Positions 8,351 to 19,400 of a stretch of DNA of 64,000 nucleotides are shown here, in pieces. A program made the position numbers and the translations under genes. Where the stretch lies: the NCBI RefSeq assembly GCF_000576635.1, contig NZ_AVFL01000001.1:124001-188000 (forward strand), in the 5' to 3' direction. This DNA comes from Skermanella stibiiresistens SB22 (GTDB lineage Bacteria > Pseudomonadota > Alphaproteobacteria > Azospirillales > Azospirillaceae). A model generated the notes under the pieces. The model saw only the letters and a list, made by a program, of their open reading frames with translations. It searched no databases and was not told the origin of the DNA. Position 1 is the stretch's first letter, and the number at the start of each line of letters is the position of its first letter.

Positions 8351-9025
8351 TTAGTGGGTTGAATGCTCGACAGGCAGGCCGGCGGTGTGCCACTCGGGAT
8401 AACCGTCTTCCAGGCGGCGGGCCTGGTATCCACGTGCCCGTAGCGCGGCCACGGCTTCGAAGGAGAGGACGCAATACGGTCCCCGGCAGTAGGCGACCAC
8501 TTCACGGTCGGACGGCAGCTCCGCCAACCGGCGCTCCAACTCGGCAAGGGGAATATTCATCGCGCCCGGCAAGTGACCGACGGCGAACTCGTCGCCTGGC
8601 CGCACATCCAGCACCGTTACTTCGCCTCCACTGGCGCGGCGTAGTAGTTCGGCGCGCGTGACCGGCTCCACGTCATCCAGCACATAGAAGCGCTCGGCCA
8701 GTACGGTTCGTAGCCCAGGCATGTTCTGTTCCCCCATGTGCCGTAGTGCGGAGAGCAGCGCAATTACCCGGCGCTCATCGGTGAGACGGTAGATCACGTG
8801 CTTGCCCTCCTGCCGTGACGCTGTCAGGCCCGCCTGCCGCAGGTGCCGGAGGTGCTGGGAGGCGTTGGCAAAGGACAGCCCGGTACGCACTGCAAGCGCG
8901 TCCACGCTGCGTTCGCCCTGCGCCAGATGTTCCAGGAGGTCGAGACGGTGAGCATGACCGAGCGCCTTGGCGATTTCGGCCAAATTGGTGAGGGCTGCGC
9001 GCTTCGGGCTGTCTTGGCTTGACAT
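8351..9025 (-). CDS. ArsR-family regulator with rhodanese domain
   Basis: A 224-residue protein. Residues about 10-100 form an ArsR winged helix (LAEIAKALGHAHRLDLLEHL, then LSFANASQHLRHLRQAGLTA as the DNA-binding helix). Residues about 125-218 form a rhodanese domain with VLDVRPGDEFAVGHLPGAMN and active-site loop YCRGPYCVLS. Such fusions sense sulfur-persulfide or metalloid stress through the rhodanese Cys and repress a neighbouring operon. It is divergent from the desaturase-MFS-methyltransferase genes, with palindromes in the shared spacer, so it is the likely regulator of that set. Confidence 0.9.
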   Translation of the reverse strand: MSSQDSPKRAALTNLAEIAKALGHAHRLDLLEHLAQGERSVDALAVRTGLSFANASQHLRHLRQAGLTASRQEGKHVIYRLTDERRVIALLSALRHMGEQNMPGLRTVLAERFYVLDDVEPVTRAELLRRASGGEVTVLDVRPGDEFAVGHLPGAMNIPLAELERRLAELPSDREVVAYCRGPYCVLSFEAVAALRARGYQARRLEDGYPEWHTAGLPVEHSTH

Positions 9026-9027
9026 GG

Positions 9028-9067
9028 GTATGGGACCATACGAGAACGTTCAATTCTCTGATTGAAC
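9028..9067. promoter_or_regulatory. two palindromes in the ArsR divergent promoter
   Basis: GTATGG-GA-CCATAC (9028-9041) lies three bases before the regulator start, and GTTCAAT-TCTCTG-ATTGAAC (9048-9067) is a perfect 7-bp inverted repeat with a 6-base spacer. The second has the size and AT content of ArsR-family operators and could control both directions. Confidence 0.6.
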
Positions 9068-9118
9068 AATGACTGTCCAACGCAGTGTACCGATCTTGCG
9101 TAGGACAAGGAAGTGGCT

Positions 9119-9958
9119 ATGCCAAACAGCGTCCTTTCCTATGAACCATTAATTCGCCTCAGTGCCTTCGCTGGCGTGTTCGCGCTCATGGCCGCCTGGG
9201 AGCTTTGGGCACCGCGCCGACCCCAGGCGATTGGCCGTTTCCGCCGATGGCCGAGCAATCTCGGCCTGGTCGTGGTGGACACGCTGGCCGTGCGCCTGAT
9301 GGTTCCGATGGCGGCGGTAGGTGTCGCGCTGCTGGCCGAGGAACGTGGCTGGGGCCTGTTTCACCAAGTCAGCCTGCCGGTATGGTTGGAAGTCGTGACG
9401 GCGGTGGTGGTGCTTGATCTAGCCATCTACGGCCAGCATATCGCCTTCCATGCGGTGCCGTTACTCTGGCGGCTGCACCGCATGCACCATGCCGATCTGG
9501 AATTCGACGTGACGACCGGCCTGCGCTTCCACCCCATTGAGGTGGTGTTGTCCATGGTGATCAAGATTGCCGTGGTGGTTGCGCTCGGCGCGCCGGCGTT
9601 GGCTGTGTTGATCTTCGAGGTGCTGCTGAACGCCACCTCGATGTTCAACCACAGCAATGTCCGCTTGCCTGCAAAGCTGGAGCCAGTGCTGCGCTGGTTC
9701 ATGGTGACTCCCGACATGCACCGGGTGCACCACTCCATCCTGCGGCACGAAACGGATAGCAACTACGGCTTCAACCTGCCTTGGTGGGACCGGCTGTTTG
9801 GCACCTATCGCACAGCACCCAAGGCCGGGCATGACGGCATGACGCTGGGCATCGAGGCCTTTCGTGATCCCGCCGAGCTGCGCCTGGACCGCCTGCTGAC
9901 GCAGCCGTTGCGAAATGATGGCCGATCACACACCACTCTGCGGGAGATGGTCCTATGA
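9119..9958 (+). CDS. fatty acid hydroxylase / sterol desaturase-family protein
   Basis: A 279-residue integral membrane protein with about four hydrophobic segments and the histidine clusters of the di-iron family: HIAFHAVPLLWRLHRMHH (residues about 109-126), a HSNV element, and MHRVHHSILRHE. The iron centre hydroxylates or desaturates a lipid substrate; the substrate here is unknown. ATG 9119 was chosen because AAGGAAG lies five bases before it; GTG 9113 is also possible. Its stop overlaps the start of the MFS gene (ATGA). The context (ArsR-rhodanese regulator, MFS exporter, methyltransferase) suggests a small stress operon. Confidence 0.85.
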   Translation: MPNSVLSYEPLIRLSAFAGVFALMAAWELWAPRRPQAIGRFRRWPSNLGLVVVDTLAVRLMVPMAAVGVALLAEERGWGLFHQVSLPVWLEVVTAVVVLDLAIYGQHIAFHAVPLLWRLHRMHHADLEFDVTTGLRFHPIEVVLSMVIKIAVVVALGAPALAVLIFEVLLNATSMFNHSNVRLPAKLEPVLRWFMVTPDMHRVHHSILRHETDSNYGFNLPWWDRLFGTYRTAPKAGHDGMTLGIEAFRDPAELRLDRLLTQPLRNDGRSHTTLREMVL

Positions 9959-11159
9959 GCGCTGCGACCCATGAGCGGCGTAACGTCCTGTTGCTGGCGT
10001 GCGCGCAGGCGCTGTTTCAAACTGCTTCGGTGCTGGTCATGACAGTCGGTGCTCTCGCCGGTGCACAGGTTTCGCCCGAGCCCTGGCCGGCAACCGCGCC
10101 GATCGCAACGATGTTCCTGGGTACGGCGACGGTCACCTGGTCTGCCGCGTCATTGATGGGGCCCGTCAGGGACGGCGAGCCGGGTTCATCCTGGGGGCGC
10201 TGCTGGGCGTGCTCGGCGGCGTGGTGGGAGCGGCCGGCATCTGGCTCTCCTCGCTGGCACTGCTCGGTCTTGGCACCTTCCTGATCGGGGCGTATCAGGC
10301 CTTCGCGCAGTTCTACCGTTTCGCCGCCGCCGAGGTGGCGAGCGAAGTTTTCCGGCCGCGTGCCATTTCCTTCGTCCTGGCCGGTGGCATCGTGGCGGCG
10401 CTGGCCGGCCCGGAACTCGGACGCTGGGGTGGGCCGCTGCTGTCAGCGGAATATGCCGGCTCGTTCCTTATTCTCTCGGTAGTCAGCCTGCTGGCGTCCG
10501 GGGTTCTGCTCGGCCTGCGGGTGCCGCCGCTACACATCGAGACGACCGGACCGGCCGCCCGGCCGCTACAGGCCATCATGGCCCAGCCGACTTACCGGGT
10601 GGCGCTCTTCGGGGCCGCCACTGGCTACGGCGTGATGATCCTGGCGATGACTGCGACGCCGCTGGCGATGGTCCACCACCATCACGATCTGGCAGACGCC
10701 TCGCGCGTGATTCAGGCCCACGTGTTGGGCATGTTCCTGCCCTCGTTCTTCACCGGTTCGTTGATCGCGCGTTTCGGCGTGCTGCGCATCATGCTGACTG
10801 GCGTGGCGCTGCTCGCCGGCCATATCGTCATGGCGTTGACCGGGACCGGCTTTGGCTCCTTCGCCAGCGCGCTGGTGCTGCTCGGGGTGGGATGGAACTT
10901 CCTTTATATCGGCGGCACCACGCTGCTGACGGAAACCTATACGCCGGCCGAGCGGGCGCGGGCGCAGGCGGCCAATGACCTCACCATTTTCGCGGTGGGT
11001 CTGACCTGTTCATTAGGGGCCGGTGCCCTATTGCAGCGGCTTGGCTGGCAGGGGCTTAATACGGCCCTGCTGCCCTGGCTCGCTCTTGCTGCGTTCGCCT
11101 TGATCTGGCTGGGCGTGTCGCGCCGGCGGATCACACGGGCGAAGACCGCCCGTGCCTAA
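9955..11159 (+). pseudogene. MFS transporter, frameshifted
   Basis: Translation starts at ATG 9955, overlapping the desaturase stop, and reads as an MFS first helix and loop (LLACAQALFQTASVLVMTVG ... PIATMFLGTATVTW). Around 10161-10163, just after LMG, the frame breaks: continuing it gives non-membrane sequence and a stop at 10284. One frame over, RRAGFILGALLGVLGGVVGA and ten further helices read cleanly to the stop at 11159. The expected conserved loop 'MGRQGRRAGF' would be restored by removing two C bases. Either a real inactivating frameshift or a sequencing error. Substrate unknown; a loop with four consecutive His (VHHHHDLAD) is notable. Confidence 0.8.
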
Positions 11160-11187
11160 GCTAATACATTCAGGGAAGGACACGTTC

Positions 11188-11496
11188 ATGGCAGACGAAA
11201 TTCAGCCCCATAATCAGAAGCCGGCCAGCGTCTGGAACTCGGGCGGGAAGCGCTATGAGGAGATCAGCCGTGGCATCGCGGACTCCATCGAGCATTGCGT
11301 GCTGCGCCTGAATCCTCAGCCCGGCGAGCGCGTCCTGGATCTGGCGACGGGCACCGGCTGGACGTCGCGGCTGGTGGCCCGCCGGGGTGCCAAGGTGATC
11401 GGGGTCGATCTGGGAGCCGACCTGGTGGCCACGGCGACGCAGCGGGCTGAGGCCGAAGGGCTGGAGATCGAGTACCGCGTGGGCGATGCTGTGTAA
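11188..11496 (+). pseudogene. SAM methyltransferase, 5' part (split by IS21)
   Basis: From ATG 11188 (preceded by AGGGAAGGA) the frame reads MADEIQPHNQKPASVWNSGG, then the SAM-binding motif I VLDLATGTGWTSRLVARRGA and motif II VIGVDLGADLVATATQRAE. It runs into the IS21 element after GATGCTG and stops at TAA 11496, inside the insertion. Joined to 13857-14362 without one copy of the target duplication, the gene is 810 bases in frame and would encode a 269-residue class I methyltransferase of the UbiE/Methyltransf_11 type. The split form is presumably inactive. Confidence 0.88.
11486..11491. repeat. IS21 target site duplication (other copy 13851-13856)
   Basis: ATGCTG occurs directly before the left element end and directly after the right end. 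Removing the element and one copy restores VGDAERLPFADGEFDAV, the expected motif II to III region of the methyltransferase, which proves the junctions. Confidence 0.9.
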
Positions 11497-11555
11497 AGGG
11501 CGGATGAAGCTTCCTCAGATGTGCCGGGCGAAAAATCCCCAGACGGTTTGTCAGG

Positions 11556-12428
11556 TTATAGATCGGTGTCTGTCTGAGTGGAGGTCATTTTCGGTGGTCG
11601 TCCCCGGCGGCGTGGTTGAGGTTGCGAGGTGTTGATCGGGCGGTTGCGAGTGTTGTCCGGGATCAAATCGGCGTGACGGCGGAGGCGATAGCTGGCGCCC
11701 TCGATCTGAACGACAACGGCATGGTGAAGCAGGCGGTCGAGCAGCGCGGTGGCGACGACGGTGCCGCCAAAAACATCGCCCCATTCGGCGAAGCCGCGGT
11801 TCGAGGTCAAAATCATGGCGCCGCGCTCGTAGCGGGCATTTACCAGTTGAAAGAACAGATTACCGCCCCCGGAGATGACAGGCAGGTAGCCGATCTCATC
11901 AACGATCAGCAACTGGGGCCGGCACAGAAAGCGCAGACGTTCGCGCAGGGTGCCCTCCCGCTCCGCCTTGGCGAGCGAACTGACGATGTCGGCCAGGGTG
12001 GCGAAGTAGACCGAACGACCGGACTTGACCGCCTCGACACCAAGGGCCAGGGCCAGATGGGTTTTGCCGCAGCCGGGTTGACCGAGAAAATGAACCGCCT
12101 CGTGACGATCGACGAAGTCGAGCTGGGCCAGCGCCATGATGCGGTCGCGATCGAGCGAGGGCTGGAAGGAGAAGTCAAACCCGCTGAGGGTCTTGATATT
12201 GATCAGCCGGCCCATCTTCAGGGCGGACCGGACGCGTCGCCCCTCCCGCAGGGTCAACTCCTCGCCCAGCAGGGTGTCGATGGCTTCCAGGGCCGAGATC
12301 TCGCCCCGTTCGATCCGGCGCAGGATGTGCTCGATCACCTCCAAAGCGCGCGGCATGTTGAGACCGACCAGGTGGCGGCGGATGCGGTCGAGCGTGGCGG
12401 GGCTGGCCGCCGGATCGAGGGAGGTCAT
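11556..12428 (-). CDS. istB: IS21 helper ATPase IstB
   Basis: 290 residues. AAA+ ATPase related to DnaC: Walker A GQPGCGKTHLALALG (residues about 114-128), Walker B LLIVDEIGYLP, sensor I region ILTSNRGFAEWG. It assembles on DNA and directs the IstA transposase to target sites. The start overlaps the end of istA by four bases (ATGA). A Pro/Arg-rich tail (QPQPRRRGRPPK) follows the last conserved motif. Length is slightly above the usual 250-265 residues because of this tail. Confidence 0.93.
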   Translation of the reverse strand: MTSLDPAASPATLDRIRRHLVGLNMPRALEVIEHILRRIERGEISALEAIDTLLGEELTLREGRRVRSALKMGRLINIKTLSGFDFSFQPSLDRDRIMALAQLDFVDRHEAVHFLGQPGCGKTHLALALGVEAVKSGRSVYFATLADIVSSLAKAEREGTLRERLRFLCRPQLLIVDEIGYLPVISGGGNLFFQLVNARYERGAMILTSNRGFAEWGDVFGGTVVATALLDRLLHHAVVVQIEGASYRLRRHADLIPDNTRNRPINTSQPQPRRRGRPPKMTSTQTDTDL

Positions 12429-13705
12429 GGGGCGCCCTGCTGGCTGGCGAGACGGCGGCCGATGGCGTCGTAGATAGCCAGCGACCGGGGTGTCACCGTG
12501 GCACCGCGGGGTTCGTGGTCAGGCTTGGCTTCCTCGCGGGTGGTTCTGCTGTTGGATGGCGGAGGTTGAGTTCGATGGCCTGGAGCGATCCGGCGCTGGC
12601 CGCGACCTTCCTGTGCCGGATGGGAGGCGATCAGCGTGCCGTCTTCCAGGATGTTGACCGCGCCGGCGGTAATCCGCACCTCGACCGTCCGCCGGCGGGT
12701 GCTGTCAGGCACGGAGTAAAGATTGCCGGCGACGGAAACCATGCCGTCGCGGGTGATGCGGCGTTCGAGCGCCAGCACGGTGTTGAAGGGGCCGGCCGGC
12801 AGTGCCTTGAGGTGAGCGCGCTCATCGGCGAAATGTTCAATGACGACACGCTGGGTGGTGGCGTGCAGACGAACGTTGGCAACCTGATCCAGCCACTGGA
12901 CGAACTGGACGTTCAGATCGTCGAGATTGCGGAAGGTGCGGGCGAGGAAGAAGTCCTCCCGGACATAGCGAAAAGGCCGCTCCACTTTGCCCTTGGTCTT
13001 TGCCCGATAGGGCTTGCAGGCCTTTGGCAGGAAACCATAATGGGCAGCCAGATCCAGGAGCTTGGCATTGTAGGCGATCCCTCTGGCTGGCTGGTCGGGG
13101 TCCTCGACCTCTCCGAGCACGGCGGTCTTCATGCGGTCGTATAGGATCTGCTCCGGCACGCCGCCAAATGCCTCGAAGGCGGCGATGTGGCACCGGAGCA
13201 CGGTCGGCAGATCCTGGCGGGCGACGAACCGGGCCCACATCATGCGGCTGTGGCCGAGCACGATCGAGAACAGCCACACGATCGGTTCGACATCGGGCTG
13301 GTCGGTGAATACGGTTTTGAAGAAGGCGAAATCCACCTGCGCCTGCTTGCCGGCCGGCGTCTCGAACCGGCGCTCGAACTGAACCTCGGGCTTGGGTCGG
13401 ACGGTACGCAGAAAATCCTTCAGCACCGTATAGCCGCCTTGATAGCCGAGGGCGCGGATATCCCGGAGCAGGCGTCGGGCGCTGAGTTCCGGGAAGGTCT
13501 GGAGACGCTCTCGCAGATAAGGTTCAAAGGGACCGACAAGGGTCTGCCGGAGCGGGCGTGGCGTGTAGGCGGGCGGTTCCAGCCCCTTGGCGATGTACTT
13601 GCGGATGGTCTTGCGATCCAGGCCGGTCCGGCGCGCGATTGCCGACACGCTCAATCCCTGGCGGGCGAGATCAAGAATCATGACGAGTTCCCCAAGTGTG
13701 ACCAC
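12425..13705 (-). CDS. istA: IS21 transposase IstA
   Basis: 426 residues. N-terminal helix-turn-helix (LSVSAIARRTGLDRKTIRKY), then an RNase H-fold core with the DDE residues in QAQVDFAFF, LYDRMKTAV and KTKGKVERPF, and a C-terminal beta-barrel region (MVSVAGNLYSVPDS). It performs cut-and-copy chemistry on the element ends with IstB. The frame is full length compared with family members of this type and shows no damage. Confidence 0.94.
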   Translation of the reverse strand: MVTLGELVMILDLARQGLSVSAIARRTGLDRKTIRKYIAKGLEPPAYTPRPLRQTLVGPFEPYLRERLQTFPELSARRLLRDIRALGYQGGYTVLKDFLRTVRPKPEVQFERRFETPAGKQAQVDFAFFKTVFTDQPDVEPIVWLFSIVLGHSRMMWARFVARQDLPTVLRCHIAAFEAFGGVPEQILYDRMKTAVLGEVEDPDQPARGIAYNAKLLDLAAHYGFLPKACKPYRAKTKGKVERPFRYVREDFFLARTFRNLDDLNVQFVQWLDQVANVRLHATTQRVVIEHFADERAHLKALPAGPFNTVLALERRITRDGMVSVAGNLYSVPDSTRRRTVEVRITAGAVNILEDGTLIASHPAQEGRGQRRIAPGHRTQPPPSNSRTTREEAKPDHEPRGATVTPRSLAIYDAIGRRLASQQGAP

Positions 13706-13850
13706 CCATGCTCTCCCTCAATCGACTGAGGGGATTATGAGCCAGGGGCGGCTACACGGCTCCAGAGCGTCTGCTCCGGAACCGTGCCGTTGCATCAGCC
13801 TGGGGAATGTTCATCCGCCCGATCTGAGGAGTATTCACCCGGCACTTACA

Positions 13851-14362
13851 ATGCTGAGCGCCTACCCTTCGCGGATGGCGAGTTCGATGCGGTGATTTCG
13901 ACCTGCGGCATCATGTTCGCCAGGCGCCCGGAGGCGGCAGCGGCCGAGCTGGCGCGCGTCTGCCGCCAGGGCGGGCGGATTGCACTCACTACCTGGCTGT
14001 CCGACAGCAACCTGTTCAAGATGTTCCTGGTAATGAAGCCGTACATGCCGCCACCGCCCACGCCGGCACCGTCCTCGCCTTTCGAGTGGGGCCGCACCGA
14101 GCGCATCCAGGAGCTGCTGGGGCAGGCGTTTGACCTGAAGTTTGAGAAGGGCACCTCCTACTACCGCGAGCTGAGCGGCGAAGCTGCGTGGGAGACGTTC
14201 TCGACCGGCTACGGGCCGACGAAATCGCTGGTCGCCTCGCTTGATGACGCGCGCCAGGCGGAACTGAAGCGTGACTTCATTGCCTTCCACGAGGGCTTCC
14301 GCACCGATCTCGGCATCTGCGTGCCACGTGAATACTGGGTCACTCTTGGAGTTCGCAGATAG
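13851..14362 (+). pseudogene. SAM methyltransferase, 3' part
   Basis: Continues the interrupted methyltransferase: AERLPFADGEFDAVISTCGI, MFARRPEAAAAELARVCRQG (post-motif regions) and a C-terminal substrate lobe ending VPREYWVTLGVRR. Without the 5' part there is no SAM loop and no proper start. It is the last gene of the ArsR-divergent set. The 147-base spacer to the MerR gene has no gene; it contains an imperfect CCTGACGG...CCGTCAGG stem that could terminate transcription. Confidence 0.88.
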
Positions 14363-14509
14363 CTGAGCGGGCAATAGGCACCTGACGGTCCAAGCCTCTG
14401 AGTGGGTAGTGGCCGTCAGGAAGGCCTGACTGCCTTGAAGGGTGCGTCATATTTTTACTTTAAGCTGAAAAATTAAGTGAACACCCCAACCGCTTTAGGT
14501 GACATCCCT

Positions 14510-14923
14510 TTATGGTGACAGCGCTTCGATGATCCGGCAGTCCGATACCAACCCCCCACGGCACTGATGGGCCAGCCTGTCGAGTTCCGCCCGGAGCCGC
14601 TCCAGATCCGCGATCTTGCGCTCGACCTCGTGCATCTGCTCGACGACTAGAGCATCCACCTCGCCGCAGGGCCGGTCCGGCTGGTCCGACAGGGCCAGCA
14701 TCCGGCGCACCGTCTCGATCGGAAATCCAAGGTCGCGCGCCTTGCGGATAAACGTCAGCCGCCGGACGTGCCGGTCGTCATAAATCCGGTAGTTCCCCGA
14801 GTTACGCGCCGCACCGGGCAGCAGGCCGATCCGCTCATAGTAGCGGATGGTCTCGATGTTCACGCCGGTCAGCTTGCCCAGTGCACCGATCGTATGATCG
14901 ACGGACGTCATTTTTTCCGACAT
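14510..14923 (-). CDS. MerR-family Zn/Cd/Pb-responsive regulator
   Basis: 137 residues. N-terminal MerR DNA-binding helices (IGALGKLTGVNIETIRYYER, IGLLPGAARNSGNYRIYDDR), a dimer helix, and three Cys at the positions used by the CadR/PbrR/ZntR group (RPCGEVD near residue 78, HQCRGG and SDCRII near the end). Metal binding twists the DNA so that RNA polymerase can use a promoter with a long spacer. It is divergent from the P-type ATPase, and a perfect dyad lies in the promoter between them. The exact metal among Zn, Cd and Pb cannot be set from the sequence. Confidence 0.9.
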   Translation of the reverse strand: MSEKMTSVDHTIGALGKLTGVNIETIRYYERIGLLPGAARNSGNYRIYDDRHVRRLTFIRKARDLGFPIETVRRMLALSDQPDRPCGEVDALVVEQMHEVERKIADLERLRAELDRLAHQCRGGLVSDCRIIEALSP

Positions 14924-14929
14924 GACCCC

Positions 14930-14960
14930 TTGACCCTGTAGTTGCTACAGGGTCCATGTT
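14930..14960 (+). promoter_or_regulatory. MerR-type promoter/operator of the Zn/Cd/Pb ATPase
   Basis: -35 TTGACC at 14930-14935, and a perfect dyad ACCCTGTAG (14933-14941), spacer TTG, CTACAGGGT (14945-14953), with a -10-like CATGTT at 14955-14960. The 19-base spacer is the overlong type used by MerR regulators. Confidence 0.88.
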
Positions 14961-15014
14961 TATCACACTCAGACGGCGGCGGCATCCGCCTTCTGATGTT
15001 CATGGGGGGTTATC

Positions 15015-17230
<2,216 letters not shown>

Positions 17231-17231
<1 letters not shown>

Positions 17232-17695
17232 TGTCAAAGCACTCCGTCATCGCTGGCGCCGCCGCGCTGGTTCTTGCCTTCGTCGCATCAGCACATGCCG
17301 AAATGGCAAAGGTCGGTGACCTTGTTATCGAGCAGGCTTGGGCGCGGGCAACCACACCGTCAGCCAAAACCGGCGCAACCTACCTGTCGGTCAGAAACAC
17401 TGGCCCTGAGTCCGATAGTATCCTGTCCATGGAAACGCCGGTGGCGAGCCATGCCATGGCTCACCAGACAAGACAGGAAAACGACGTCTCTCGCATGAGC
17501 GAAGCCGGCCCGCTCAGCGTCCCGCCTGGTGGCGCGCTGGAGATGAAGCCCGGTGGGACGCACATCATGCTGATGGACCTTGGGGGCGGCCTGAGACTCG
17601 GTCAGCAGTTCCCGCTGACCATCACCTTCGAGAAGGCCGGAAAGGTCGAGATCCCGGTCAAGGTTGGCAAACCTGGTGCCATGGGACCGGAGTGA
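17231..17695 (+). CDS. pcuC: PCuAC-type periplasmic copper chaperone
   Basis: 154 residues. Signal peptide (SVIAGAAALVLAFVASAHA), then the DUF461/PCuAC fold with the Cu(I) ligands in SHAMAHQTRQENDVSRMSE and GGTHIMLMDL (H-x-n-M ... H-x-M). It carries copper in the periplasm for cytochrome oxidase assembly or detoxification. ATG 17231 overlaps the ATPase stop; a GTG at 17228 is in frame but adds one residue only. The SCO gene starts eight bases after its stop, so PCuAC and SCO form the usual pair. Confidence 0.9.
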
Positions 17696-17702
17696 GGATG
17701 CC

Positions 17703-18322
17703 GTGGTCAACCCGAGAAACCTCCGCTTTTTCCTGTGGGCACTCGTCGGCGCGGTTGCCGTTTCGGCTACCCTCCTGATTCTGGTCGTGCCGCGCGGCGA
17801 GCCATGGCGCGAGAGCTTGGTCGAACCCGTCGTCCAATGGCCGAGGGAGCTGACTGGCGTCTCCTGGACGAGACAGGCAGCGCCTTCACGCCCGATCACC
17901 TGCGGACCAAGCCAACCCTGGTGGTGTTCGGTTTCACGCACTGCCCCGACGTTTGTCCGACCTCGCTGTCCTATGTGGCCGGCACACTCCAGGCACTCGG
18001 CCCACAGGCGGAGGCGGTCCGCCCCTTGTTCGTGACGGTTGATCCGGAGCGGGACACCACCGACGTCATGGCCGAATACACCGACCTTTTCGATCCGCGG
18101 ATCATTGGCGTGACCGGCGCCCCGGATCAGATTTCGGCCGCCCTCAAGAGCCTGGGAGCCTACTCCCGCAAGGTTCCCCAGGATGACGGGGGCTACACCA
18201 TGGACCACACGGCGACAATGCTGCTGCTGGACGACCAAGGCCGTCCGCGCTCAACCCTCGACATCCACGAGAAGCCGGAGGTCGCCGCCGGCAAAATCCG
18301 CCTCCTGCTGGAAAAGTCATGA
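17703..18322 (+). pseudogene. SCO1/SenC protein, frameshifted
   Basis: From GTG 17703 (GAGGAT five bases upstream) the frame reads VNPRNLRFFLWALVGAVAVS and a membrane anchor, then loses homology at about 17840-17860. One frame over, LLDETGSAFTPDHLRTKPTL and VVFGFTHCPDVCPTSLSYV follow, with the CPDVC copper motif and the distal His in YTMDHTATMLLLDD, to the stop at 18322. SCO proteins deliver copper or reduce cysteines during CuA assembly. All functional residues survive, so a sequencing error or recent mutation is possible; as read, anchor and domain are in different frames. Confidence 0.82.
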
Positions 18323-18390
18323 ACCAGGAAACGGGCCAAAATCTGTCGCCAGAACCTGGTAAATCAATCAGCCCCATGGAGAGTTAATCG

Positions 18391-19008
18391 ATGCCTCTGA
18401 GCCGAACCATCCGTGCCATCTTCCTGGCGGCCTCGTGCCTGCTCTCCAGCGCCGCCCTTGCCCAAACGCCAGCCGTTCCGCAAACCGCCACAGCACCCCG
18501 CGTGCTGGGGAGCCCGGATGCGCCGGTCGAAGTGATCGAGTACGCCTCGCTTACCTGTCACCACTGCGCAGCCTTTCACACGGAAGTCCTGCCGCAGGTG
18601 AAGAAGGAGCTCATCGATACCGGCAAGGTTCGTATCGTTTACCGCGACTTCCCGCTCGACCGGGTCGGGCTCGAGGCCGCGACCATGGCGCGGTGCCTGC
18701 CGCCGGAACGGTACTTTCCGGTGCTCTCGCTGCTTTTTGCCAAACAGGACGACTGGTCGCACGCCAAGGACCCGATCGAGCCGTTGGCTCGTATCGGTGC
18801 CCTCGCCGGGTTATCCCGCCAGTCTTACGACGCCTGCCGCGCCGACAGGGCGCTTCAGGACTCCATTGTCCAGTCCCGCTTCGAGGGCGAGCAGAAGCAC
18901 GGGGTAGAATCGACGCCCTCCTTCGTGATCGACGGCAAGACCTACAAGGGGGTGCTATCGTTTGATACGTTCAGTAAGGCCATCGAACCCCTGCTTCCGA
19001 AGCCCTGA
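18391..19008 (+). CDS. periplasmic DsbA-family thioredoxin-like protein
   Basis: 205 residues. Signal peptide (IFLAASCLLSSAALAQ), then a DsbA/Thioredoxin_4 fold with active site TCHHCAAFHTEVLPQ and the cis-Pro loop VESTPSFVIDG. CHHC is a strongly oxidising site. GGAGAG precedes the ATG. The product probably keeps cysteines of envelope copper proteins in the correct state. It ends the ATPase-PCuAC-SCO set. A 22-codon frame in the gap (18319-18387) overlapping the SCO stop is too short to judge. Confidence 0.9.
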   Translation: MPLSRTIRAIFLAASCLLSSAALAQTPAVPQTATAPRVLGSPDAPVEVIEYASLTCHHCAAFHTEVLPQVKKELIDTGKVRIVYRDFPLDRVGLEAATMARCLPPERYFPVLSLLFAKQDDWSHAKDPIEPLARIGALAGLSRQSYDACRADRALQDSIVQSRFEGEQKHGVESTPSFVIDGKTYKGVLSFDTFSKAIEPLLPKP

Positions 19009-19009
19009 G

Positions 19010-19400
19010 TCGCCGCCGGCGAATCGATTTCGCGTGCTGAGGCTGAGCTGCAGGACATCGCGAAGGTCGGGGTGGAACATCAGGAGCCAGCCACGGCGCA
19101 ACTGATAACGCTGCCGGAATATTCCCAGCACGAGCTTCAGCATCTCGCCGGGGATCTCGTCATAGATCCACAATGGGTTGCGGTAGATGCGGCATGCCGT
19201 GAGGAAAGGCAGCCATTTCCTGGTCTGAACCAGAACCAGACCGACCGGTTTGCTTTGGAAGTGAATGATATCGAAACCCACCTTCCAGCCCTGAACCTTT
19301 GCCATGATGACGCCGTACTGCCATGTCTGACGCAGAGTCGGCCGCTTGCAGCAGGCCAGCAGGATCTCCCACTAGCCGAAGGTGCAGTCGTTCTAATCGA
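19010..19400 (-). pseudogene. FemAB/GNAT-like acyltransferase remnant
   Basis: On the minus strand the DNA reads WEILLACCKRPTLRQTWQYG, VIMAKVQGWKVGFDIIHFQS, KPVGLVLVQTRKWLPFLTAC, RIYRNPLWIYDEIPGEM and RRGWLLMFHPDLR. This pattern matches the N-terminal part of FemAB-like or BioF2-like acetyltransferases. An in-frame TAG precedes WEILL, and the frame runs into the 3' end of the dsbA-like gene instead of a family C-terminus, so both ends are lost. It is a dead fragment of chromosomal-type DNA at a junction. Confidence 0.5.

Larger units (their letters stand above)
11492..13850 (-). mobile_element. complete IS21-family insertion sequence
   Basis: A 2359-base element with ends TGTAA...TTACA. Each end carries two copies of a repeat of the form GGGCGGATGAA-(5-6)-TCCYCAG: left GGGCGGATGAAGCTTCCTCA and GTGCCGGGCGAAAAATCCCC; right (reverse strand) GTGCCGGGTGAATACTCCTC and CGGGCGGATGAACATTCCCC. 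These multiple terminal repeats and the istA-istB pair overlapping by ATGA define IS21. Both ORFs are uninterrupted, so the element looks recently active. Confidence 0.93.
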
